Part shown: positions 1 to 7,698 of the stretch, piece after piece
Layout: every line of letters starts with the position of its first letter
Numbering within the stretch: the first letter of the stretch is position 1
Assembly (NCBI GenBank): GCA_009783265.1
Contig: WRHM01000001.1
Coordinates: 124,001 to 188,000, forward strand
Direction: 5' to 3'
Length of the DNA stretch: 64,000 nucleotides
From: Oscillospiraceae bacterium
GTDB taxonomy: Bacteria > Bacillota > Clostridia > Oscillospirales > WRJC01
Notes under the pieces: model-generated
What the model was told of the DNA's origin: nothing
The model's database searches: none
What the model saw: only the letters and a program-made list of their open reading frames with translations
Program-made: the position numbers and the translations under genes

Positions 1-1
1 C

Positions 2-1162
2 GGCGGCACATCGTCCGGAAAGGCGGTCAACGAGCGCACAGCCATGCAGACCACGGCGGTGTACGCCTGTGTCCGAATACTCGCTGAATCCATCGCGGGA
101 CTGCCACTTCACATATATAAATACAAGAGCGACGGCGGCAACGAAAAAGCTGTCAGTCACCCGCTATATCATACGCTCCATGACGAGCCGAATCCGGAGA
201 TGACTTCGTTTGTGTTCAGGGAAACACTGATGAGCCATCTTCTTTTGTGGGGTAACGCATATGCACAAATCATCCGCGACGGGCGAGGTAAAGTATTATC
301 GCTTTTTCCCCTGCTGCCGAATATGGTGGAAGTTGACCGCTCCGCGAACGGGGAGATATTTTATACATACAAGCGCGGAGCAGACGAAAACGAAAAAGTC
401 ACATTGCGCCGCGACGAAGTGCTACACATACCCGGACTCGGTTTCGACGGACTTGTCGGCTATTCACCGATAGCCATGGCAAAAAACGCCGTCGGTATGG
501 CTATTGCCACCGAGGAGTACGGCGCGTCATTTTTCGCCAACGGCGCGAATCCGGGCGGCGTACTGGAACATCCAAATGTAGTCAAAGACATACAGCGCGT
601 TAAAGATTCGTGGAATACCGCATACCAAGGCAGTAAAAACGCTCACCGCGTCGCAATCCTTGAAGAGGGCATGAAATTCCATCAAATCGGTATTCCACCC
701 GAACAGGCGCAGTTCTTGGAAACGCGGAAGTTTCAAATCAATGAAATCGCCCGTATCTTTCGAGTTCCACCGCACATGGTCGGCGACCTCGAAAAATCGA
801 GTTTCAGCAACATAGAACAGCAGTCGCTGGAATTTGTTAAATATACGCTCGACCCGTGGGTAGTGCGGTGGGAACAGGCTCTACAGCAATCACTTATGCT
901 ACCCTCGGAAAAAGGCGCGTATTTTGTGCGGTTCAACCTTGACGGACTGCTGCGCGGCGATTACGCCAGCCGAATGACTGGTTATTCCACCGCCCGTCAG
1001 AACGGCTGGATGAGCGCGAACGACATAAGGGAGTTAGAGAACATGAACCGTATTCCGGCAGAGGAAGGCGGCGACTTATATCTCGTAAACGGCAATATGC
1101 TGCCGCTTAAGGACGCGGGGGCTTTTGCGAATAAAAATCAGAAGGAGGAAGATACAATATGA
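2..1162 (+). CDS. Phage portal protein (5' end outside window)
   Basis: HK97-type portal, the dodecameric ring at the capsid vertex through which DNA is packaged and ejected. The frame is open from base 2 and residues before the first ATG at 44 (SGKAVNERTAM) fit the family, so the gene starts upstream of the window. Typical blocks are visible: VYACVRILAESIAGLP near the start, WGNAYAQIIRD, and the C-terminal core FSNIEQQSLEFVKYTL followed by DGLLRGDYASR. About 387 residues are present, close to the usual 400-430. Its TGA overlaps the ATG of the protease gene (ATGA), so the two are translationally coupled in the head operon. Confidence 0.95.
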   Translation, partial: GGTSSGKAVNERTAMQTTAVYACVRILAESIAGLPLHIYKYKSDGGNEKAVSHPLYHTLHDEPNPEMTSFVFRETLMSHLLLWGNAYAQIIRDGRGKVLSLFPLLPNMVEVDRSANGEIFYTYKRGADENEKVTLRRDEVLHIPGLGFDGLVGYSPIAMAKNAVGMAIATEEYGASFFANGANPGGVLEHPNVVKDIQRVKDSWNTAYQGSKNAHRVAILEEGMKFHQIGIPPEQAQFLETRKFQINEIARIFRVPPHMVGDLEKSSFSNIEQQSLEFVKYTLDPWVVRWEQALQQSLMLPSEKGAYFVRFNLDGLLRGDYASRMTGYSTARQNGWMSANDIRELENMNRIPAEEGGDLYLVNGNMLPLKDAGAFANKNQKEEDTI

Positions 1163-1860
1163 AAAAATTCTGGAATTGGGTACATAACGAAAACGATGAA
1201 CGCACCCTATATTTAGACGGCGTGATATCGGAAGAAACATGGTGGGGCGATGAGGTCACTCCAAAAATGTTCAAAGATGAATTGCTCTCCGGCTCCGGCA
1301 ACATCACCGTATGGATAAACTCACCCGGCGGAGATGTGTTCGCGGCGGCGCAAATATATAATATGCTGATGGACTACGCCGGACAAGTCACTGTAAAAAT
1401 CGATGGTCTTGCGGCAAGTGCCGCTTCGGTCATCGCCATGGCTGGTGGTGAAGTATATATGTCGCCGGTGAGCATGATGATGATACATAATCCGGCAACC
1501 ATCGCTTGGGGTGATTCGGAGGAGATGCGCCGCGCTAAAGATATGCTGGATGAGGTCAAGGAGAGCATTATTAACGCTTACGAATTGAAAACCAGTATGT
1601 CGCGCACAAAACTCGCCCGTATGATGGACGACGAGTCGTGGATGAACGCCCGTAAAGCGGTGGAGTTAGGCTTCGCTGACAAAATCATGTTCACAGAGGA
1701 GGAAATCGAACCGCAGGACAACAATCAAGGCTTCATATTCAGCCGTATGGCTGTGACAAATTCGTTAATCAGTAAATTTCCAAAACCCAAAGAAACCGAA
1801 AAACCCGCAGGCACACCGATTGAGTCGCTTGATAAGCGGCTTTCTTTAATTTCGCATTAA
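1159..1860 (+). CDS. ClpP-type prohead maturation protease
   Basis: Head maturation protease of the ClpP/crotonase-like serine protease fold, which removes scaffold during capsid maturation. Visible signatures are INSPGGDVFAAAQIYN, the nucleophile region DGLAASAASVIAMAG and MMMIHNPA, which should contain the catalytic His. The 233-residue length is normal for Firmicutes siphophages. The start overlaps the portal stop by four bases after an AGGAGG-like site. Position between portal and capsid is the standard order. There is no separate scaffold gene; the N-terminal part of the capsid protein probably serves that role (inference). Confidence 0.93.
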   Translation: MKKFWNWVHNENDERTLYLDGVISEETWWGDEVTPKMFKDELLSGSGNITVWINSPGGDVFAAAQIYNMLMDYAGQVTVKIDGLAASAASVIAMAGGEVYMSPVSMMMIHNPATIAWGDSEEMRRAKDMLDEVKESIINAYELKTSMSRTKLARMMDDESWMNARKAVELGFADKIMFTEEEIEPQDNNQGFIFSRMAVTNSLISKFPKPKETEKPAGTPIESLDKRLSLISH

Positions 1861-1898
1861 ATTAAAAATATATATAAAAATTTTGGAGGATATATAAA

Positions 1899-3026
1899 AT
1901 GATAAAAATACTTGAACTGCGCGAAAAACGCGCAAAAGCATGGGATACGGCAAAAGCATTCCTTGACAGCAAACGCAGCGACGATGGGATTTTATCCGCA
2001 GAAGATACCGCAACATACGAGAAAATGGAGTCCGAAGTCGTGGCTCTCGGCAAGGAAATCGACCGCTTGGAGCGTCAGGCTACAATCGACGCCGAACTCT
2101 CCAAGCCTACCAGTAATCCCATCACCAACAAACCCACTACCGGTGACGGAGAGGAAAAGACCGGCAGGGCGACCGCCGAATACAAAAAGGCGTTCTGGAA
2201 CGCCATGCGTACAAAAACGCCCCATTCCGAAGTGTTAAATTCTCTCAGTATCGGAACTGACAGCGACGGCGGTTATCTTGTCCCTGACGAATTCGAGCGA
2301 ATCCTTGTAGCGGCTCTGGAAGACGAGAATATTCTTCGTACCCTCGCCCATGTCATCACATCATCGTCCGGCGAAAAGAAAATCCCCGTCGTGGCAAGCA
2401 ACGGTACGGCAAGCTGGGTTGACGAGGGCGACGCTATCCCCGAATCGGACGATACTTTCGGTCAGGTCAACCTCGGCGCGCACAAATTGGCTACAATGCT
2501 CAAAATTTCAGAGGAACTCTTGAACGACAGCGCGTTCAATTTGGAACAATACGCCGCGAAAGAGTTCGGGCGCAGAATCGGCAGAGCCGAAGAAGAAGCG
2601 TTCATTGGCGGCGACGGCACAGGTAAACCTACCGGATTCCTGAACTCAGCGCAGCTTGGCATCACCACCGCAGGCGCGAATATATCGCTGGACGAGATGA
2701 TTGACTTATATCACAGTCTGCGTGAACCCTACCGCCGTAAAGCCGTGTTCATCGTAAACGACTTGACGGTCAAGGCTATCCGCAAGTTGAAAGATACCAC
2801 AGGGCAGTACCTGTGGCAGCCGTCTTTGATTGCGAACACACCCGATACCATCTTAGGCAGACCTGTGAAAACAAGCAGTTTCATGCCTGTAATCGAAGCG
2901 GCAAAAAAAGTCGTCGCGTTCGGCGATTTTTCGTATTATTGGATTGCCGACCGTCAGGGCAGGGCGTTCAAACGTCTCAATGAATTGTACGCCGCCAACG
3001 GTCAGGTAGGTTTCCTCGGCTCGTAG
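1899..3026 (+). CDS. HK97-fold major capsid protein, ends at an in-frame amber codon
   Basis: Major capsid protein of the Phage_capsid (HK97) family, the main shell subunit. It has a charged helical N-terminal delta-like region (residues 1-110), then the core beginning near SLSIGTDSDGGYLVPDEF, with EDENILRTLAHV, EEAFIGGDGTGKPTGF and DRQGRAFKRLNELYA. A GGAGG site precedes the ATG. The reading frame stops at TAG (3024-3026) after GQVGFLGS, but the same frame continues for 20 more family-like codons to TAA at 3087-3089. The natural end is therefore probably lost by a one-base AAG-to-TAG change. Either the shell protein is shortened or the amber codon is suppressed. Confidence 0.92.
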   Translation: MIKILELREKRAKAWDTAKAFLDSKRSDDGILSAEDTATYEKMESEVVALGKEIDRLERQATIDAELSKPTSNPITNKPTTGDGEEKTGRATAEYKKAFWNAMRTKTPHSEVLNSLSIGTDSDGGYLVPDEFERILVAALEDENILRTLAHVITSSSGEKKIPVVASNGTASWVDEGDAIPESDDTFGQVNLGAHKLATMLKISEELLNDSAFNLEQYAAKEFGRRIGRAEEEAFIGGDGTGKPTGFLNSAQLGITTAGANISLDEMIDLYHSLREPYRRKAVFIVNDLTVKAIRKLKDTTGQYLWQPSLIANTPDTILGRPVKTSSFMPVIEAAKKVVAFGDFSYYWIADRQGRAFKRLNELYAANGQVGFLGS

Positions 3027-3089
3027 CGCGTGGACGGCAAACTGATTCTGCCGGAAGCGGTCAAAATTTTACAGATGAAATCTGCGTAA
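3027..3089 (+). other. Severed C-terminal codons of the capsid gene
   Basis: Read in the capsid frame after the TAG, this stretch encodes RVDGKLILPEAVKILQMKSA and then TAA. The RVDGKL...LPEAVK pattern is a familiar C-terminal end of HK97-type capsid proteins, usually preceded by Lys, which is the residue expected where TAG stands. It has no start codon of its own and lies directly before the next gene's ribosome-binding site, so it is best read as the detached end of the capsid gene. Confidence 0.8.
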
Positions 3090-3109
3090 TGAAGGGAGGT
3101 ACGGCGGTA

Positions 3110-3430
3110 ATGGCTGTTACGGTTAAAATGAAGTCCCTGCTTCAAAAAGTCAAGGCTAACCTCATATTACAGCATGACGAAGACGATGAATTGCTTCTCG
3201 GTTATATTACCGCCGCCGTTGATTACGCCGAAACCTATCAAAAACACAAATACGGTCGTAAAAAGCTGCCGCCTACCACCGAGCAAGCCGTGATAATGCT
3301 GTCGAGTCATTTCTACGAGAGCAGGGACGGTTCGACGGCGGGCTTTTTCACCGATTATGCCAGCGCGGTAGCGAATGTATGGCAAACAGTCAACCGGCTT
3401 TTGGCTATGGAGAAGAGGTGGGAAGTGTGA
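3110..3430 (+). CDS. Head-tail connector (gp6-like)
   Basis: Small alpha-helical connector of the gp6-like/DNA-packaging family, which forms the ring below the portal. The blocks DDELLLGYITAAVDYAETYQ and PTTEQAVIMLSSHFYESRDG are typical. The start at 3110 is preferred over an upstream ATG at 3089 because AAGGGAGGT (3092-3100) lies about nine bases before it. It ends GTGA, overlapping the start of the next gene, and follows the capsid gene as usual. Confidence 0.85.
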   Translation: MAVTVKMKSLLQKVKANLILQHDEDDELLLGYITAAVDYAETYQKHKYGRKKLPPTTEQAVIMLSSHFYESRDGSTAGFFTDYASAVANVWQTVNRLLAMEKRWEV

Positions 3431-3762
3431 GCCTCGGCAAAATGAACACTTTTATTGACATCGTTTCAACCGCTCCGACCAAGGACACAGAAGGTTTCGT
3501 TACCAACGGCGACAATATCCTCGCTTCAGTTCGCGCATATATGGAGGAACGGCGCGGCAACGAGAAATGGGCGAATATGGCGGCGTTTTCAACGGCGACC
3601 GCTCTGTTCCGTTTCCGTAAGATACCGGGATTGACTATTGATACCTCGCTATATATTATTTGTTCTAATGAGCGTTACCGTATTATGAGTGTCGAGGACG
3701 TTCGCGGGCGTGGGTTGTACGTTGAGGTTTTTACTGAGAAAGTTATTCCATCGAAGAAATAA
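3427..3762 (+). CDS. Head-tail joining / head closure protein
   Basis: Phage_H_T_join-like adaptor of 111 residues, which closes the head and docks the tail. The order VSLGKMNTFIDIVS, then ASVRAYMEERRGNEKW and a beta-rich end (YIICSNERYRIMSVEDV) fits the family. The GTG at 3427 is chosen because it overlaps the previous TGA by GTGA and has a GAGGTGG-like site just upstream. An earlier ATG at 3379 would overlap the connector gene by 50 bases. Confidence 0.85.
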   Translation: MSLGKMNTFIDIVSTAPTKDTEGFVTNGDNILASVRAYMEERRGNEKWANMAAFSTATALFRFRKIPGLTIDTSLYIICSNERYRIMSVEDVRGRGLYVEVFTEKVIPSKK

Positions 3763-3765
3763 AGG

Positions 3766-3794
3766 TTGACAATACGGCGGTTATATGGTAAAAT
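3766..3794 (+). promoter_or_regulatory. Sigma-A promoter of the VOC cargo gene
   Basis: TTGACA (3766-3771), a 17-base spacer and TAAAAT (3789-3794) lie directly after the head-tail joining gene. The -35 box is perfect and the spacing optimal. A strong promoter here, inside a late operon, gives the cargo gene its own expression in the lysogen. Confidence 0.8.
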
Positions 3795-3890
3795 TGGCAT
3801 AAAGAAAAAGTGCGACTGGTATTTTTATTTTCTTCGCTGTCGTTGCTCTGTGTATCAGCGCGGAAAGTTTATATTATCGGAGGTTGCATT

Positions 3891-4250
3891 ATGAGTCAAT
3901 TAACTGTGCAAATTTTTTCATCAGATTTACTCGAAACATTTGAACATTATAGAAAAGCATTTAACGCTACTCAAATTTCTCTTGCGCGGGGTTCTGAAAA
4001 TGAACCAATCCATCTTGTAATGGATATATTGGAAAATCATATAGCTATCGCGCCACTTGCACCTCATGAAATAACAAAAGGCAATGTAACTGTTATCTGC
4101 TTAGGCTTTCAAGATAAAGATACATTGATGACGGCTTACAATGTATTAAAAGAAGGCGGACAGTCAGATGGGTTAAAAGAATTGCCGTGGAGTCCATTAC
4201 AAGGTTATGTAACCGATAAATATGGTGTTGTTTGGTGTATCGGATTATAA
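3891..4250 (+). CDS. VOC-fold (glyoxalase/PhnB-like) cargo protein
   Basis: A 119-residue protein resembling the PhnB/3-demethylubiquinone branch of the vicinal-oxygen-chelate fold: MSQLTVQIFSSDLLETFEHY at the start (beta strand, then helix), ENEPIHLVMDILENHIAIAP in the middle and PWSPLQGYVTDKYGVVWCIG at the end, the usual terminal motif. No enzymatic substrate can be assigned; PhnB-like proteins often lack metal ligands. The ATG at 3891 has GGAGG eight bases upstream. The gene is AT-rich compared with flanking phage genes and is bounded by its own promoter and terminator, so it looks like a moron (cargo for the host) and not part of the virion. Confidence 0.75.
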   Translation: MSQLTVQIFSSDLLETFEHYRKAFNATQISLARGSENEPIHLVMDILENHIAIAPLAPHEITKGNVTVICLGFQDKDTLMTAYNVLKEGGQSDGLKELPWSPLQGYVTDKYGVVWCIGL

Positions 4251-4330
4251 GCACTTCCGACGCAACGTCGTAAAAAACACAACACCGTAATAACATATAT
4301 TATCAACTAAAAAATAAAACAACATACCGA

Positions 4331-4363
4331 AACGCTCCCGATTATATCGGGGGCGTTCTTTAT
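4331..4363 (+). terminator. Rho-independent terminator of the VOC unit
   Basis: A 12-bp stem (AACGCTCCCGAT with ATCGGGGGCGTT, one G-T pair) and three-base loop, then CTTTAT. It closes the cargo unit just before the tail-gene ribosome-binding site. Confidence 0.75.
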
Positions 4364-4392
4364 ACACAAAACAATGAAGGGACGGTACGCTG

Positions 4393-4824
4393 ATGGCAGC
4401 TATACAGATAAAAATGCCGGACGATTTCCTGATACAAATCTCGCGGCTCGCTGACAAGACCGACGAAATTGTACCAAAGGTGCTGGAAGCGGGCGGCGAG
4501 GTTGTACTGGCGAAAATCAAAAGCAATCTCCAGTCGGTTATCGGCAAAAACACAAAAGTACAGTCCCGTTCCACGGGAGAACTGGTACGTTCTATCGGTA
4601 TGACAAAGGCTCGTATGGACAGGAACGGCAATTGGGACATAAAGATTGGCTTCGCAGAGCCGAGGGACGGCGGCAATTCCAACGCGAAAATCGCCAACAT
4701 ACTCGAATACGGCAGGCACGGACAACCGGCGAAACCGTTTCTGAAACCGGCAAAATCCGCGTCGAAACAACCGTGTATTGACGCTATGAAAGCGAAACTG
4801 ACGGAGGAGATTAATAAAAAATGA
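4393..4824 (+). CDS. HK97 gp10-like tail protein
   Basis: 143-residue protein of the HK97-gp10 family, a tail-to-head joining or tail-completion component. Diagnostic features are the central SRSTGELVRSIG, the AKIANILEYGRHGQPAKPFL segment (family consensus: tail proteins ending with P-A-x-PFL) and basic composition. It starts after GAAGGGACGG and ends with an ATGA overlap to the next gene. Confidence 0.85.
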   Translation: MAAIQIKMPDDFLIQISRLADKTDEIVPKVLEAGGEVVLAKIKSNLQSVIGKNTKVQSRSTGELVRSIGMTKARMDRNGNWDIKIGFAEPRDGGNSNAKIANILEYGRHGQPAKPFLKPAKSASKQPCIDAMKAKLTEEINKK

Positions 4825-5174
4825 GTATATTAAAAGAACTGAACGCAATATTGGACACGGTCGGCATCTCTGTGGAGACAGGCGTGTTCTCCGGCAAAGC
4901 CCCGGACGAGTACGCGGTCATAACTCCGATGGGTGATAATTTCGGCGGTTACGCCGATAACGCGCCGCAGTATGAAATACAGGAAGCGCGTATATCGCTG
5001 TATTCCAAAGACAACTATCAGAAACGCAAAAACCAAATCGTGAAGTCACTCCTCGCCGCGGGTATAACGGTGACAGACCGCCGTTACATCGGTCACGAGG
5101 ACGATACAGGCTACCACCACTACGCCGTTGACGCGGCAAAAGAATATTTTTTATCGGAAGGAGACGAAGTATAA
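4821..5174 (+). CDS. Tail completion/terminator-like protein
   Basis: 117 residues, in the position of the tail terminator between the gp10-like and major tail genes. The sequence (ILKELNAILDTVGISVETGV, later YEIQEARISLYSKDNYQ and HHYAVDAAKEYFLS) has the alpha/beta pattern of minor tail/terminator proteins of siphophages. Assignment rests mainly on gene order, size and general pattern. Confidence 0.7.
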   Translation: MSILKELNAILDTVGISVETGVFSGKAPDEYAVITPMGDNFGGYADNAPQYEIQEARISLYSKDNYQKRKNQIVKSLLAAGITVTDRRYIGHEDDTGYHHYAVDAAKEYFLSEGDEV

Positions 5175-5756
5175 ATGGCACAAATTGGATTGAAATATCT
5201 CATATGCGCGCCCGTCACCGAAACAAATAATGATGTTTCCTACTCGGATGGGTTGGTGATGTCATACGCAATCAAAACAGATTTATCAATCGAGATAAAT
5301 GATGTCAAACTCTACGGCGACGACAGGATTGTTGAGGCGATTAAGGAGTTTAAGTCGGGAAAACTGACGCTCAACGGAGATCATTTGGAGTATGAAGTTT
5401 TATCGCTTATCTTGGGACATAAAGTCGAAACTATCAATCCCGGTAACGGCAAAAAAATGACGGCAAAAGGCGATGACGACGGCAAGCCCGTGGGCGTCGG
5501 GTTTTATTCCACTACGGTCAAGGACGGCAAGCGCAGGTTCAGGGCTATATGGCTCCGCAAAGTAAAGTTCGGAGTCCCGAACGAGTCGCTCGAAACGAAG
5601 GGCGATAGTATCAATTTCCAAACACCAAGTCTGGAAGGCACGATACAGACGGACATTTTGGGACTGTGGAAAGAGGAAACCACATTTGAAAAAGAATCCG
5701 ACGCCAAAGCGTGGCTTAACGAGCAGGCGGATATTGACGATGGGGGTAACGGATAA
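5175..5756 (+). CDS. Major tail protein (phi13 type)
   Basis: 193-residue tail tube subunit of the phi13-type major tail family. Signatures are MAQIGLKYLICAPVTE, YSIEINDVKLYGDD-like (here LSIEINDVKLYGDD) and the second half RFRAIWLRKVKFGVPNES followed by TPSLEGTI. Tube subunits polymerise as hexameric rings under control of the tape measure. It begins after a GGAAGGAG site and its TAA overlaps the ATG of gpG (TAATG). Confidence 0.9.
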   Translation: MAQIGLKYLICAPVTETNNDVSYSDGLVMSYAIKTDLSIEINDVKLYGDDRIVEAIKEFKSGKLTLNGDHLEYEVLSLILGHKVETINPGNGKKMTAKGDDDGKPVGVGFYSTTVKDGKRRFRAIWLRKVKFGVPNESLETKGDSINFQTPSLEGTIQTDILGLWKEETTFEKESDAKAWLNEQADIDDGGNG

Positions 5757-6142
5757 TGAACGATAACGACAGAACCGCCGCCATATCCATCGGCGGCACG
5801 GACTACGAACTGGTGCTGACCACGAAAGCTACAAAAGAGATAGCAAAAAAATACGGCGGATTGTCCGACCTCGGCGATAAGCTGATGAAGCCCGAAAACT
5901 TTGAACTTGCCCTCGATGAAATTGTATGGCTGATTACGCTGTTGGCTAACCAGAGCATTTTGATTCACAATCTGAAAAACAAGGACTCCCCGAAACCGCT
6001 CCTGACCGACGACGAGGTTGAACTTCTGACTTCGCCGCTGGAACTGGCGGCGTATAAGGACGCAATCGTAGAGGCGATGTTCAAAGGCACGAAACGTAAT
6101 ATAGAGAGCGAGGAAGATTCAAAAAACGTGATAGCCGGGTAA
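5756..6142 (+). CDS. Tail assembly chaperone gpG
   Basis: 128-residue zero-frame product in the lambda gpG position between major tail protein and tape measure. It is mostly helical, with TKATKEIAKKYGGLSDLGDK and an acidic C-terminal helix. The last codons include the slippery heptamer A AAA AAC (6121-6127), so a fraction of ribosomes should move to the -1 frame and make gpGT. Both forms normally coat the tape measure before tube polymerisation (established for lambda). Confidence 0.85.
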   Translation: MNDNDRTAAISIGGTDYELVLTTKATKEIAKKYGGLSDLGDKLMKPENFELALDEIVWLITLLANQSILIHNLKNKDSPKPLLTDDEVELLTSPLELAAYKDAIVEAMFKGTKRNIESEEDSKNVIAG

Positions 6143-6172
6143 TAAGCGATGAAGAGTTGTTTACCCGGCTAT
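6121..6172 (+). promoter_or_regulatory. Programmed -1 frameshift signal (gpG to gpGT)
   Basis: A AAA AAC at 6121-6127 is a canonical slippery heptamer in the gpG frame. A perfect 12-bp hairpin follows: ATAGCCGGGTAA (6131-6142) with TTACCCGGCTAT (6161-6172), loop 6143-6160. The zero-frame stop TAA lies inside the 5' arm. The stem starts only about three bases after the heptamer, closer than the usual 5-9. Confidence 0.85.
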
Positions 6173-6333
6173 TATATTACGGAACGGTACATTTGAACCG
6201 TTCCGAAGAGGCGACATGGCTGACGCCGCTCGGACTGCTGCTGGATTTGTGGGAGTGCCACAGGCAGTTTTTGGGCATCGCGAAACCGGACAGGGAGTGC
6301 GACATTGACGATGTAATTCCTGAGGGAATATGA
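6121..6333 (+). CDS. gpT extension of the tail chaperone (made by -1 frameshift)
   Basis: The -1 frame is open from the slippery site to TGA at 6331-6333 and adds about 68 residues (KKRDSRVISDEELF, then NRSEEATWLTPLGLLLDLWE, ending DDVIPEGI) to gpG, giving a ~192-residue fusion. The TWLTPLG...LWECH pattern is typical of the T part in Gram-positive siphophages. It lacks a plausible independent start with ribosome-binding site, which supports frameshifting. Confidence 0.8.
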   Translation, partial: KKRDSRVISDEELFTRLLYYGTVHLNRSEEATWLTPLGLLLDLWECHRQFLGIAKPDRECDIDDVIPEGI

Positions 6334-6336
6334 AAA

Positions 6337-7590
6337 TTAAATCATCCATGCAGGAACAAACCAATTCTTTCTGTCCACCGGCAGTAAATCATTAGCCATG
6401 CAAACCACAGTACCATTGCCTATTTCTATTTTGTACTGCTCAAGTTCGCCGAAGCGTTCCGGTTCGGTCACAGGGTTAAGAGCTTTAAAATTCTTTACCG
6501 ATTCGGTGCCGGGAGACGCCGCTTTTTTTATTTCGATTGGATATAATGTGCCACTCTCGTAAATCAAAATGTCGATTTCACGTTTTTCCTTGTCGCGGTA
6601 ATAGTACAGCGGCGGTTCTTTTCCCGCGTTGATGTAACTCTTGTATATCTCGGAGAACACCCAACTTTCAAAGAAGGCGCCGGACATAGCGCCGCGTTCC
6701 AGTATCTCGGCGTTTCCCCACTTCAAAAGATAAGCGCAAAGCCCCGTGTCCAAAAAGTGCATCAACGGCATTTTCGTGGCGCGTTTCAACACGTTATTGT
6801 GATAAGGTCGTACTAAGGCGACAAGCCCCGACGATACCAAAATCGACAGCCAGCTTTTGGCTGTGGGAGGACTGATTCCCGCGTCCTTGGCTATTTCCTC
6901 ATACACGATAGGTTTTGCGGTACGCGCCGCGACAATTATCATGAAGTTATGAAATGCCGTCTCATCGGCGACTTGGGATAAGTCTTTTATGTCCCTTTGC
7001 AGATAAGTGTTCATATAGGAACGGTAAAAATCGTCTAAATCGGGAATATCCTCAGTATAAAGCGCGGGGAAAGCGCCGCGGAATATTCTTTCATATATCT
7101 CGTTTATTCCCATCTTTTTCACTGTGTTTAATCTTGACATCAGGCGTTCGGGGGATGTTGTAAACGGTTCGGACTGTATGCCGGCGATTTCGCTTGCCGA
7201 AAGCCCAAGCAAGTTGACTATACCAACCCGTCCCGCAAGGGATTCGCTGACGTTCTTCATCATGTGGAACGCCTGCGAACCGGTCAGCCAGAAATCACCT
7301 TTTTTGCCTGAAGTGTCAACGCTCATCTTGACATAAGGCAGAATGCCGGGGGCGTATTGGATTTCGTCGATTAATACCGGCGGCGGGAAACGCTGCATAA
7401 ACAAAGCAGGGTCGCTCCTCGCCATATGGCGGATATCCGGGTCGTCAAGCGTTACATACTTACGCGAGTTATCCGCGAGCCGCTTAAGCAACGTGGTTTT
7501 CCCGACTTGGCGCGGTCCCGTGACTAACAGCGCGGGAAATGTCTTTGATATTTTCAGGATTGAATTTTCAATAGCTCGGTTGATATACAT
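6337..7590 (-). CDS. AAA ATPase with DUF4143 domain (antisense cargo)
   Basis: 417-residue ATPase of the AAA_14/DUF4143 type. The N-terminal AAA part has Walker A GPRQVGKTT, Walker B-like PPVLIDEIQYAP and sensor LTGSQAF. The C-terminal half contains the DUF4143 core (FFESWVFSEIYKSY, then YYYRDKEKREIDILIYESG, which looks like a PD-(D/E)XK-type nuclease fold). Family function is uncertain. It sits on the minus strand between gpT and the tape measure, where a gene is not normally found, ends three bases from gpT and has its own strong promoter. It is therefore lysogen-expressed cargo, with possible antisense reading into tail genes. Confidence 0.88.
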   Translation of the reverse strand: MYINRAIENSILKISKTFPALLVTGPRQVGKTTLLKRLADNSRKYVTLDDPDIRHMARSDPALFMQRFPPPVLIDEIQYAPGILPYVKMSVDTSGKKGDFWLTGSQAFHMMKNVSESLAGRVGIVNLLGLSASEIAGIQSEPFTTSPERLMSRLNTVKKMGINEIYERIFRGAFPALYTEDIPDLDDFYRSYMNTYLQRDIKDLSQVADETAFHNFMIIVAARTAKPIVYEEIAKDAGISPPTAKSWLSILVSSGLVALVRPYHNNVLKRATKMPLMHFLDTGLCAYLLKWGNAEILERGAMSGAFFESWVFSEIYKSYINAGKEPPLYYYRDKEKREIDILIYESGTLYPIEIKKAASPGTESVKNFKALNPVTEPERFGELEQYKIEIGNGTVVCMANDLLPVDRKNWFVPAWMI

Positions 7591-7605
7591 GGCGCACCTC
7601 TTTTT

Positions 7606-7658
7606 TTGACTATTCTAAAACATAACTTTATTATAGTCAATTTTTCGAGTTTTGTCAA
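7606..7658 (-). promoter_or_regulatory. Promoter and inverted repeat of the AAA gene
   Basis: On the minus strand TTGACA (7658-7653), 17 bases and TATAAT (7635-7630) form a perfect consensus promoter about 40 bases before the ATG at 7590. The 8-bp inverted repeat TTGACTAT (7606-7613)/ATAGTCAA (7633-7640) spans the expected transcription start and could be an operator. Confidence 0.8.
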
Positions 7659-7698
7659 GTCAATCAGGCAATTTTTTTTAGAAGGGAACGGATGTTTT

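Noticed and set aside
3024-3026. Amber recoding of the whole phage (TAG as a sense codon)
   Set aside because: Only the capsid gene shows an in-frame TAG followed by family-like sequence; the other structural genes are full length under the standard code and the genes lie in a normal-code chromosome.
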